Made by a program: the position numbers and the translations under genes
The notes under the pieces: model-generated
What the model was told of the DNA's origin: nothing
Seen by the model: only the letters and a program-made list of their open reading frames with translations
Database searches by the model: none
In this document: in pieces, positions 45,401 through 57,400 of the stretch
Position numbering within the stretch: the stretch's first letter is position 1
Layout of the letters: every line of letters begins with the position of its first letter
NCBI RefSeq assembly: GCF_021462225.1
Contig: NC_061816.1
Coordinates: 4,707,854-4,771,853 of the forward strand
Length of the DNA stretch: 64,000 bases
Source: Girardinichthys multiradiatus
Taxonomy: Eukaryota > Chordata > Actinopteri > Cyprinodontiformes > Goodeidae
Direction of reading: 5' to 3'

Positions 45401-48400
45401 AACATTAAGGCTTTCTGCAGCTACAGTGAAGAACATAAGGTGTACCGAACCAGACATTTGTCAGTGTACCATCTTTCAGCAGCAATAAGGTTCATAGCTG
45501 CTCTGCACTGAACTGAATTCCTCACTTTAAACAACATTAAGCTGAATGGTAACATCACTGGTTCTGAAAAATATTTATGTGAGGTCCAAATGGTTACCTG
45601 TAGTATCCAATCTGCCCATACTGGTACATCTCATAAAATGTAAGTTGATGGAATTTCTGTGATGAGAGGAGATTTTCCCAATAGTTGCTCATGCTACATA
45701 CAGGTAGAGCTGGGACACTGGGGTGTCAAAATATTAGGACAACTCCAAAGTGATTTTAAAATTTTTTATTCTCAAATATGGTCACAGTCTGATTTAGACA
45801 TTTCTAAACATCATCATTGACTGTTTATGTGGTTATATTGTTGTGTAGTCTTTCTATCCAGGCATTGGCTATGCCTGTCTACACTACTTAATTGATCGAA
45901 AACAGTCCAACCAAATCTCTAGTCGGTTCTATACTTTACAGTATATTTAATATTTAGAACATAATGAAATTATTGAAATTGAAGTCAGAAATTGAACAAG
46001 ATATTGTTTTGCTGCTGACCAAAGTAAAAAAAAAAAAAACACTTTTATGTGAGTTTTATTTTTTTCTTTATTGAAGTGTACCGAAAACCCAGTGTTTGAA
46101 GAAGTTGTAAACATGCATCAGAACATTTGGTCCAATCTGGAATAGTGTTGTGAAAACATCATTTAGTGTTCCACTATTTGCAAAGAGCTAAAGGATATTT
46201 TCACAAAAACAACATTAGGTTGTATTTTCAGCTGCACAGATTAAAACATCGTTCAAGTTTATGCGGGTAACAGAACATAGGAATTTGTCTAAATCATATT
46301 TTGTTCTGTTTTAGGGTTTTGTCATGCATTGCATTGCTTTAGAGTTTCTGAGTTCTTATTTCATGAAGCAGTTTCATGTGTCTTGTTTAAAACTATAAGA
46401 TGTTTTCATTTATTTTATTCCAACAGAATTGTTGTTAGTCATTTTTATCTCGGTCTCTTCAGATTGAAGAACTGTAACCTCTCAGAGAGAAGCTGTGAAG
46501 TTCTGGCCTCAGTTCTCAGCTCCCAGTCCTCTAATCCGAGAGAGATGGACCTGAGTAACAACAAACTGCAGAATTCTGGAGCGGAACTGTTGTCTTCTGG
46601 ACTGAAGAGTCCAAACTGCAAACTGGAAACTCTCAGGTCAGAACATTGTTAATGTTGTTATGAACAAATACACCCTTGTTTCATACATGAATACATGCAG
46701 AATGTTTGTCATAATAGCAGAGTAATTGAAGAAATGATTGATGACAGATCATTGGTATGCCTTAATGATGGTTAGGACACAAGAATGAATATAAACAAAG
46801 GTACAGTTTGATGCCTTTATTTGACATTAATTTCGGACTTGTAAGTTCAGATACAGGATATTAAGTTCCAGAAGTACTGGAAACAAAAGGTTTGACCTGG
46901 GACACATGAAACACAGGATGGATACGTAGGCTGGAAGGCAGGCACAGACGAAGAGCAGAGGGACTGATGACTGAGTCAATAGTGTAGGGACCAATGAAGC
47001 GAGGAGACAGTTTCTTGGATATAGCCTTCAATGGGATGTCCCGAGAGGACAACCAAACCTTTTGGCCAGGACTGTACACCGGAGCAGGTTGCCGTCTGCG
47101 GTCGACGTACTTCTCATTTTGGTCTGCTGTGCGAAGGAGGGCTCTGGTAGCGTTACCCCAAATTTGTTTACATCTACGTATATGGTGACGAACGGAAACA
47201 TCCGTGGGAAACAGAGGAGGTAGGTAACCCATGGATACCTCAAAGGGTGACAGACCAGTAGCTGAAGAGACTTAGGAATTGATAGCGTATTCAACCCAGG
47301 GGAGATAAATACACCAGTCCAGAGGTTCAGTAGCGGTCATGCATCTGAGTATGGACTCCATCTGTTGATTCAGGCGTTCGGTCTGACCATTAGATTGGGG
47401 GTGGTAACCAGACGTCAAAGAGACATTGGCTCCAAGAGCCAAACAAAACTGTTTCCAAACGCAAGATATGAATTGGGGACCACGATCTGACAAAATGTCC
47501 TGACGTATGCCATGGAGGCGAAAAACATGCTGAACTAACAATTGGGCCGTTTGGAAAGCAGATGGAAGTTTCTTTAATGGGACGAGGTGGCAGGACTTAG
47601 AGAAACGATCTACTATCGTGAGAATGACCGTATTTCCCTTTGATATGGGTAGCCCAGTTACAAAGTCTAAAGCAATGTGAGACCACGGACGTTTGGGAGT
47701 GCTGAGAGGCTGGAGTAACCTACAAGAAGGCTGATTGCTCGATTTTTGCCTGGCACAGATTGAGCAAGCCTGCACATACTCCTTAACATCCCTGTGAAGG
47801 GATGGCCAACAAAATCGCCTTGAGATGAGGGAGATGGTTCTGCTAACCCCTGGGTGACCTGAGAATTTTGCTGAATGAAACCAATGGATTAACCTAAACC
47901 TAACAGATGTGGTAACATAAATCCTGTTGGTAGGGCCAGTACCTGGGTCTGGTTCATTACGTTGGGCTTGGTTTACCAGTTATTCCACCTCCCAAACTAC
48001 GGCTCCAAAAGTCCATTGAGATGGTACGATGGGTTCAGCCTCTTTCTTGGTGGTGTCTGGTGAGTAAAGCCGGGAAAGAGCATCTGGTTTGAGGTTCTTT
48101 GAGCCAGGCCTGTAAGAGATGGTGAGATCAAAACAAGAGAAAAACAGTGACCAACGTGATTGTCGTGAGTTAAGTCTTTTTGCTGATTGCAAGTAAGCCA
48201 GATTCTTATGATCGGTCCATACTAAGATGGGGTGTTTAGCACCCTCTAGCCAATGTCTCCATTCTTCGAGAGCTGACTTGATTGCAAGTAGCTCTCTATC
48301 TCCCACATCATAATTCTGTTCAGTGTTTGTTAGGCGATGAGAGAAGAAGGCACATGGGTGGAGTTTTTCATCAGAGGAAGAGTGCTGAGAAAGTACGGCT

Positions 48401-51400
48401 CCAACCCCTGTATCTGAGGCATCAACCTCCAAATTAAACTGTCTGGAGGAGTCGGGGTGAACCAGTATGGGAGCCTGAGAAAACCTCTCTTTTAAAGGTC
48501 CAAAAAGCCTTATCTGCCTCTGGTGTCCAGGAAAATCCTATTTTAGTGGAGGTCAGTGCAATGAGAGGGGCAGTTATTAAGCTGAAGTTCTTGATGAACC
48601 TTTTATAAAAGTTCGCAAATCCAAGGAACCGTTGTAACTGTTTGCGGGAGTCCGGGACAGGCCATTCCAGTACTGCCTTGATCTTCTCGGGGTCCGAGCG
48701 AACCTGTCCACCCTCCAGGATGTAGCCTAAAAATGTGACAGATGTCGTATGAAATTCACACTTTTCAGCTTTCACAAACAGTCTATTTTCCAAAAGTCTC
48801 TGGAGGACTAGACGGACGTGACGAATGTGTCCTTTAATGTCCTTAGAATAAATCAGGATGTCGTCAAGGTAGACGAAAACAAAAACATTCAAAAAGTCTC
48901 TAAGGACATCAGTAATTAGTGATTGAAACACTGCTGGTGTGTTACACAGGCCAAAAGGCATAACCAAGTATTCAAAATTTCCCAACGGGGTCTTGAAGGC
49001 GGTCTTCCATTCGTCCCCCTGGCAGATCCTAACTAAGTGATAACCATTACGGAGATCTAACTTAGAAAATATGGTTGAGCCATGAACTGGTTCAAAATCC
49101 GAGGAAAGGAGTGGGAGAGGGTACTTATTTTTTACAGTGATTTGATTTAATCCCCTATAGTCGATGCATGGGCGGAGTGAGCCATCCTTCTTTCCTACAA
49201 AGAAAAACCCTGCTCTGAGTGGAGAAGAGGAGGGGCGAATTAACCCAGTTACCGGTGACTCATTAATATAATCCTCCATAACTTTTCTCTCAGGTCCTGA
49301 GATATTATAAAGCCTACTGGACGGCAGGGGGGCTCCAGGAAGCAAGTCTATGGCACAGTCATATGGTCTATGTGGAGGTAATGATAAAGCCTTGGATTTG
49401 CTAAACACTAACCTCAGATCATGATACTCTGGAGGGACGTTTGAGAGATCGGAAATCTCATTCTCTGCAGGAGCTGAATCTGAGGGGAGTGAGGCGACTG
49501 CTGACCGCAGGCAAGAGGAATGACAGTTCGTGGACCAGGATTCAATTCGGTTCTCTGCCCGGTTAATGTGAGGATTGTGTTTCTTTAGCCAAGGAAAACC
49601 TAAAACAACGGAATTTAAAGCAATGGGAAACACAAAAAAAGAAATCTCCTCCCTATGATTTCCAGAAAGGATTAATGTCAAAGGTTTGGTACGATGAGTA
49701 ATTTGTGGTAAATTTTGTCCGTCTAATAAGGACACTAACTGGCGTGCAGAAAGTGGTTCAGTCTCGATCTGTGCTTCATTAACTAACCTCTGATCAATAA
49801 GGTTCTGATCACTACCAGAGTCAATAAGGGCAGATAGGTTCTGAAAAGGGCAGTGTGAAATCATTGTGGCCGGTAAACAAAGTCTAGGGGTAAGTGGACA
49901 GTCCGTCAGTCTCCCCTTACTTACTGACGGACCTGGCCTTTTGGTCCCGTGGGACGAATAGAGCAGTCAGCCAGGAGATGCTCAGATGAGCCACAGTAGA
50001 AACACTGATTAGTCTGGCAGCATCTCAATCTTTCCTCTGGAGAAAGTCGAGTCCGCCCTGTCTGCATGTGTTCTATTTCGGTAATATGTGAAACTGAGGT
50101 GGGGCGAGATGTTTCAGTGATTTAACTAGGAGGTCGGATCTTAACGGTGCTCTGTTCATGACGGGATCTTTTTCTCTCTCTCATTCGATTGAGTCTGACA
50201 GCTAAATTGATTAGTCCATTCAAAGTCTTGGGCTCATCGATTAATGCTAACTCATCCTTTAACGGATCGTTTAAAGACTGGAAGAAAGCTGCTCTGAGTG
50301 CAGTCATTCCAGCCAGAGGCTGCTGTGAGGGTGCGAAAATCAATGGAGAACTCTGCTACTGACTGGTCTCTCTGTTTAATTGAACATAATTTACGTGCAG
50401 TGGCAGTTAAATCAATCTCACAGGAAAAGACCTGTCGAAACTCCTCCTCAAAGTCAGAGAATGTACAACCAAAATCTAAACAGTTAGAAAAACGCGCCTC
50501 CGCCCATCTCAGGGCTTTACCGGTGAGTAAGCCCAGAACATAAGAAATCTTTACTGAGTCAAATGGAAAAGACTGTGGGGAGCGATTAAACACAAGAGTA
50601 CATTGGAGGAGGAAACCCTTACAATCACCTTTCTCCCCGGAGAATTTTTCAGGGTTTGGGGATATGACATCACGTGAGTGCAGAAGTTGCTGGGAGACCA
50701 GAGAGGCTGCAGCGCCCTCTAAAGCCGGGGCAGTGAGATTGCTCAGGGTGTGCTGAAACATTGACGTTAGTTGTTCGATCTGCTGGTTAGTTTGTTTCTG
50801 CTGTTCAAAAAGAGAGCGGAGGGAAGAGTCATGAGTTGTGATTTGATGATGTTGTTCTGAAAGAGTTCTCCTGAATGCTTCTGCTGGGTCGGGATGGCCA
50901 GACTGTTCTGTCATATTGTTTCGAACAGATTTTACCCACATGCAGAAAGCAATTCAGGAGACAGAGTTTAACGGTAAAGAGTTTATTTACAGGAAGTTGA
51001 AATGTGTAGGAAACTGGAACTGGATACCAATGATTTGAAGGAGAGATCCGCCAGAGGGGGGTGGAGAGACAGAAGGTTGTTTACCCGTGGGACTGGAGAC
51101 TGTGAATACTGGTGTGCCAGGATGATAGATGGTCCAATAGTTTCTGTAGTTGGTGCAATGGAAGGAGGAGGGTGGACAGGGTTCACAGAGGTAGATCCAC
51201 GGAACGAAGGAATCAGGAGACTGCCAGCTGGTTTGATCCAATGAGGTAACAGGAGGCTTGAGTCTTGGTTCATGGAGCTGGATAGTTTCTTTCCAGAAGA
51301 CGGTAATCCAAGCAGGGTTTGATGCTGAAGGCAAAGTCAGGTTCAGGTAACCTGCAAGGCAACAAATCCAAAATTACAAAGAGAGCAAAGCATGGTCAAG

Positions 51401-54400
51401 GCAAAGGCAAAGGTAATGTGGCTTGAGCTGTACCACAAAGGGCAACACTCTGGCAGTGAGTTGCTGGCAGCCTCCTCCTTAAATACTCCTCAGCAGATCA
51501 TCAAGGAGATAGAGAACACCTGTCACCTCTCCTCCGATTCAAACGCCATCTAGAGGCTAAGCACAGAAATAGCACCATACAGACAGACATGGCACAGATC
51601 CTGACAGTATCAGGTCATAAACCAAGGAATTTAAGTAAGGTACTAAGTTTTTCATCATCATCTCTAATTGAAAACTGACTACAAGATATTTGCTTGTATA
51701 CTTGGTAAAAGGCTTAAAAATGTTTAGGATCAACTTACTGATGAAACTCAGTCTGGATTTCTGAGGAAAAGACATACCTCCAATAATATTTGGCTTGTTT
51801 TAGATCTAATCGACTACTCATTTCTGTGTCCTGATGACAGTCTTATCTTCTTCCTGGATTTTTCTGAAGCCTTTGACACCTTAAAGCATAACTATATTTA
51901 TAACAATTGAGCTATTTGGATTTGGTATGTTTTTTTATAAATCTTCTTTACCCCCTTCTGGGGCATCAAACAAATGAGAGCTATTATGGGGAGCTAGTGT
52001 GTATGCTGAAAAGAAAGATAACACTGTAGTAATATTAACTGGCTGAAGCAGTGATGACAGTGGCGTGGCATGCAGCAGGTGGGTACAGACAACTGGCATA
52101 CCTTACGTGCAGTATAAGCTGTGAGATGACCTCAGAGGTTGTCAGCTACACAAAGATGATCAAAAGTATGCCTTTTACTCACATGTAAAGGAAGTGATGC
52201 TTTCAGGAAAGAAAATGTTTTCAACATTTTGTCATTACATTGTCAATGTAATTAAAACAAAGCATGCAATAACCGTCTTTTCATTTCTTCTGAACATCTT
52301 GAGCCCAGGGTGTGCTGATTAGAATAAATGTAGATGGGTCCTCTTCTCCCCCTCTCTTTTTTTATGAGGAGAAATATAGCAATTAGAAAAGAATTAGGCA
52401 AAAGCACTGCCAGGGAATGAATTGATCCCTTGAAAAGAGAAAAAAAACAGAGTTCTTCACCAACCGCTTTGGACAGCTGGCCAGCTGCAATTACAGTTCT
52501 TTGCCTTTGTGGTTTGCCATTGCCCTGGACTGGTTGTTCAGGTGGTGACCCTGGCAAAGGATCCGTCACCTCTTGCAATCCGGGCGCGTCCTGTGGTCCT
52601 GGGGGATCCTGTGCTTGGGCCTCTGGGGTCGGTGGAACCTTCCTGCAGTGAGATCTGTGAATACAAGGGACGCACTGTTTGACTTTAACAGCCATGTGGG
52701 TCACCAGCACTACCTGGAATGGCCCCTGCCAACGCTTGGATTGCCAGCGTGTTCTGCGGAGGTCCCTGACGATGACCCAGTACCCAAGAACAGAGGATGA
52801 AGGAACCCCGGTGCCGTCACTAGTTGGGCGTCCTTCACCGTCTGCGAAACTTGTGAAAGCACAGTGAAGAGATTTTGGCAAGAAGCCAACATGCTGTCAT
52901 CACATAAGGAGTGGAGGGTAAAGGTCTTGACAGGGTCCCCATGCCCAAGTCTGGGGTCCTGCCGAACAGCAAGCCCAGGTGCGCCTCTCCTCCACTGAAG
53001 CAAAACTCTGCTGAGCTGTCAAGTCATGCAGAGGGGAGAGGTCAGCATGTGTGTCACTGGGGAGCTCCCTCCAGTGAAACACAATTTCCTTTTAGAATTT
53101 TTAAAAGCAACTGCTTTATGGCATGCCAAAAGAGGACTGTCTCAGTCAATGTTCTATCTTTCAGCAGCAATAAGGTTCATATTTGCTCTGCACTGAACTG
53201 AATTCCTCACCTGAAACAACATCAAGCTAAATGTAAACATCATTGTGTCTGCAAAAAAATCAGCTGAGGTGCAATGCCTCTATTCTAGCAGTTCCTACTT
53301 ATAGCGGTTTGTGATTACTTATGTCCATGTAAACATTTTCATTGTAACTCAACTACTGACCCAATATAGGGTTTTTATTTTATCTGAGTAATATTTGATC
53401 ATCATGACTGCTCATGGATTGAGACAGCTTTTAATGTATAAAAAATCTGTTTGTTCTTCTTTTGACTTTCATTTTGTCTCTTAGACTTAGATCCTGTAAC
53501 CTCTCAGGGAGAACTTGTGAAGTTCTGTCATCAGTTCTTAGATCCCAGTCCTGCTGTCTGAGAGAGGTTGACCTGCTGAACAACAACCTACAAGATTCAG
53601 GGGAGACGTTGCTTTCTGGTTCAGACTGTACACTGGAAATATTCAGGTGAAGATTCGTTGAACAGTTTCTTCTGGGTTTTAATGAGGAACAGTATTCTCG
53701 TTTCACAAATGAAAATGGTTGAATTGATAAGTTGATTTTCTGGTAAATCCTTCTGAGTCGTTAGTTTCTCAACTGGAACAGACAGCAGTTAGTTCATCAT
53801 CTGTTTCATTGTCTTATTTAGAATCATGTGTGACCAAGATCAAACATTGTCCTGGTCTCTCTGACCGGACTCTGGTTTTAAGGAACATCTCTTTATGTTC
53901 ACTTTTCTAACCAAACACTTTAGTTCCAACGACTTACAGAACATTGACTCTTTTGGACCTTATAGAACCATTTACTCACCAATTCCAGAAATGTCTGTAA
54001 ACTCAAGGTGCCTCCAGAGATACACCTCACTTCAAAGAAAAAAGCAGGAGGACCAACCAACTGTTTTATCTTGCACTGGGTGGACACAACAGCAAAGGCA
54101 GGAACATCACCAGGTGGTGGAGTGTGTCATATCTAATAACAGATGGTTTGATGGTGTAAACATCAGGACTTTCCCATTCTGATTTAGCACATCTGGAGCA
54201 TCTGTCCATTGGTTTACCTGCTCTGACCATCCTTAAGGATCAGAACGGTTGTCAATATTACACCTCAGGCAGATAAAGATCTAGCTTTGGCTGCACTACA
54301 TGATGAACTCAGTGAATATCAGAACAGTCACCTGGATGCTGCTCCTATCATAACAGAGGACTTTAATAGTTCACGTCTCAGACAGGTCAGGACTTTTTGC

Positions 54401-57400
54401 ATTAAGATCTTTGAGCAGATGAAGCTGCTGCAGCTCATCTTGTCCAGGAAGTAGAGCTGATAGTTGCTGAAAAATCTGCTTGATTGTCTCTCATGTCATC
54501 AATCTGCTTCAATCTCATTGTGGATGCTGGACTAAATAAACCTTGAGGATGTGAGTGCTCTTCAAACTAGAGATGAAAAACCAGACTGGATGGTGTCCTC
54601 CTCCTGCCTAATTTAAAAAGATGAAATGAAATGAATGAGTTCAAACTGGGCTAAAACATGACAACTACAGGACAGGATATCATTGTTTTAATTTTTTTTC
54701 TTCAAGCATGTCCTGTCCGGTAGAGTAGCACTCAGAATTGTTGTCTGAGTGCCAAGAAAAAGCCCAACAGATTTACTTCCACAAGGGGAGCATTACAGCT
54801 AATGCTTTAAAGCTCTGCTTGATATTTATAAAATAAATGTTTTTATCAGAACTGTTTTTAGGATTCTTTCAATTGCTACGGACACGGAGACAGAAACGAA
54901 AAGGAAAAAAATAAGAAGCACAAAAGAGAGAGAGGTGGGGTAAAAAGCAAAAAGGGAGAGAAGGAAAAAAGAATGGAGGAGAGAAAGAAGGATGAAAAAG
55001 AATACAAGATAACACCCTGCTTGCTTTTACACCTGCAGAAACATGTATATTGACAGCTTTTTTTTTTACAAAAAGTGCACGGTACTTATGAATGCAAGAT
55101 GTATTTAGTGGTAAATGCGACTCAATATAGAACATTTGTGTGTCTGTTATCACCGGAATCTAAACACCTGTGGATCTGAATGTGAGCATGCTTATGTATA
55201 CGGGGTTTCTCCATGAAAATATGCAATAGCGAGTGTGAGGAGCCACAGACCTGCCCCCCGGACATGAGACCGATACGGAGGAGAGTCGAGCCATAGACAT
55301 CTAAAGGTCCCCCAGAGCACAGGAACCCCAGAAGAACCACTGCCGGGACTAATGCAACAACCCCACAGAAGGGGCGAGTCCCAGAGAACCACCCAGCAGC
55401 CACAGTGCAGAAGCCCCAAGGAGCTGCAGTGATGAGCCCACAGGCAGCCGTCTATGCCCGAGCAGATCTAGCCATGGACACAGAGACCCGAGACCCCAGG
55501 CGATATCACTCCCCAAGCAGAGGCCCGACAAAGCCCAGGGGTCCAGGCCCCGGGACCGGGAGTGAGCCGGCACATACCAAAGCACCCAGCCCCGGACACT
55601 GAGAATCACAAGTACACCAGCGGGCAGAGCCACCAACCACCAGCACGTAGTGTGGCGGGGAGGAAGTAGGCCCCCATTTGATGGGGAGCCTAAACTGATC
55701 CAGTAGAGGGAGTAGTCCAATACCCAACCTGACACAAAAAAACAGGCACACACTGTCATAATCACACATTCCCACCTCATGTGTATACATAAAAACATTC
55801 ACACCCATGCACCCAACATAATGACAAACAACAATGGACGTCGTACACTCACTCACACTCCCCATAAATATTTTATACTCCCAGGTCCAGGTGCCGATAC
55901 CCCATAGGGGTAACTGGCCCCTGGACCCAGGAGGTGGTCCCCGTCCCTCCGGGGGTGGAGACAGGCAGACCGCCCCAGCACCTGAACTTGGGCTGGGGCT
56001 AGCCTGGGCTGGTCCCTGAACCTGAGCAACCCCGGCCCGGACCCGGCCCCCCGCCCCGACCCCAGTCCCCAACAACCTTATCCGGAGAGGGGGCAATGTA
56101 AAAAAGAGGGGGCTACATGGCCCAAACTAGCCCGCCAACCAGAGACTCCACAGGATGAAACAATTGCAACCACCAAATGAATTCTGATTCTAACCCCATG
56201 AGCACCCCGTCCCCCAACATGAATTTCCGCACAGGGCCACCCCAACTAGGACACAGATATCAAACACATGCCCCCAAACCCAAATGCCATGAATCCCCTC
56301 CTAGCAGCACAGGGGCACATCCCCACAGGTGAGCTCCATGCCCGAAAAGCCGACGAAGCCACACCCATACAGCACAAACTCCACACACAGCCCAGCTCAG
56401 AGCAACCCCGTCGGATCCTGCTCCCCACCACACAGCGCACCGCGACGGCAAGACGAGGACCCCTCTCCATTCAAATGGATGTGTCCAAATGTTGGACAGT
56501 TGTATTCTGAGTGAAGAAGTTGTGGCAGAACCTTCAGAAATAAGACAGGAAAAGCCAGCTTGGATGATTTGGACTACATAATGTTAACATTGAGAAATTA
56601 AGAGAATTGGGTCTAGAGGCCTGGCTGACTGCAGCTTGACTGAGCCAGACATGAGCCAAGGTTCCTCAGTCATGAGCTAGCTTTATACAGCATAGTTCAT
56701 TGTTAGCAACTGACAGACAGTATAGGCTGTGTCATGTTGTCTTGGTTGATACTGGTCTATCAGTCTGGTTCCTCCCACAATGGACCAGACATCATATGAA
56801 GCAGGTCAAAGAGTCCAAATGACCCAGATCTAGTTCTTCCAGCAGCATGTCAGAGTGGAATCTGATCTGATCTATTACAATGTCTATGTTTGCTGCTGAA
56901 AGAGACTAATGGTCTGACCCTCCTCCTCCTTCCAGGAAGCCTGCTGGAGTCCGATGGTTGAAACCAGGTCTGAGGAAGTGTAAGTGTGTTTTTCATTTGT
57001 TTCATGACAACAAAGCAGCTCACATTCAACCATCTTCAAACTGTCCATCACTCATTCAGGAGTCATCATCAAAGTGTCAATAAATGATCAATAACTGCAG
57101 CTGGATTGTGTTTGTTCTCTCCATCAGATTCCTGTCAGCTCACAATCGACACAAACACAGTGAACAGAAACCTCCAACTGTCTGAAGACAACAGGAAGGT
57201 GACACATGTGGAGGAGCTTCAGTCATATCTTGATCATACAGACAGATTTGATTACTGGCCTCAGCTGCTGTGTAGTGATGGTCTGACTGGTCGCTGTTAC
57301 TGGGAGGTTGAGTGGAGAGGATATGTTTTTATATCAGTGAGTTACAGAACAATCACAAGGAAAGGAGACAGCTATGACTGTTGGTTTGGATATAATAATC

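Larger units (their letters stand above)
44500..46740 (+). repeat. Tandem duplication of LRR exon plus upstream intron
   Basis: Exons 7 and 8 start 1459 bp apart, and the preceding introns are alike (catcagaacat..ggtccaatctggaatagtg at 44650 and 46112; ttgttctgttttagggtttt at 44840 and 46300). A partial third copy of the intron lies at 53150-53280 before exon 9. Confidence 0.75.
46800..51606 (-). mobile_element. Ty3/Gypsy retrotransposon, 3'-truncated, in NLR-D intron 8
   Basis: Antisense to NLR-D. A 5' LTR at 50909-51606 is followed by gag, protease, RT, RNase H and integrase in Gypsy order, ending at ~46860. No 3' LTR and no chromodomain are seen at the left end, so the element is truncated there. 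Breaks: gag frameshift near 50310, pol frameshift near 48490, one stop in integrase at ~47275. It lengthens the intron between LRR exons 8 and 9 to 6.8 kb. Confidence 0.85.

Noticed and set aside
55122..56510. Numerous overlapping ORFs on both strands in the GC-rich block
   Set aside because: Open frames in all directions reflect base composition; no domain motif was found.
57106..57127. ATG at 57106 as the start of an independent B30.2 gene
   Set aside because: The upstream codons are intronic; a cag acceptor at 57125-57127 and exon 10 phase fit the NLR-D model exactly.
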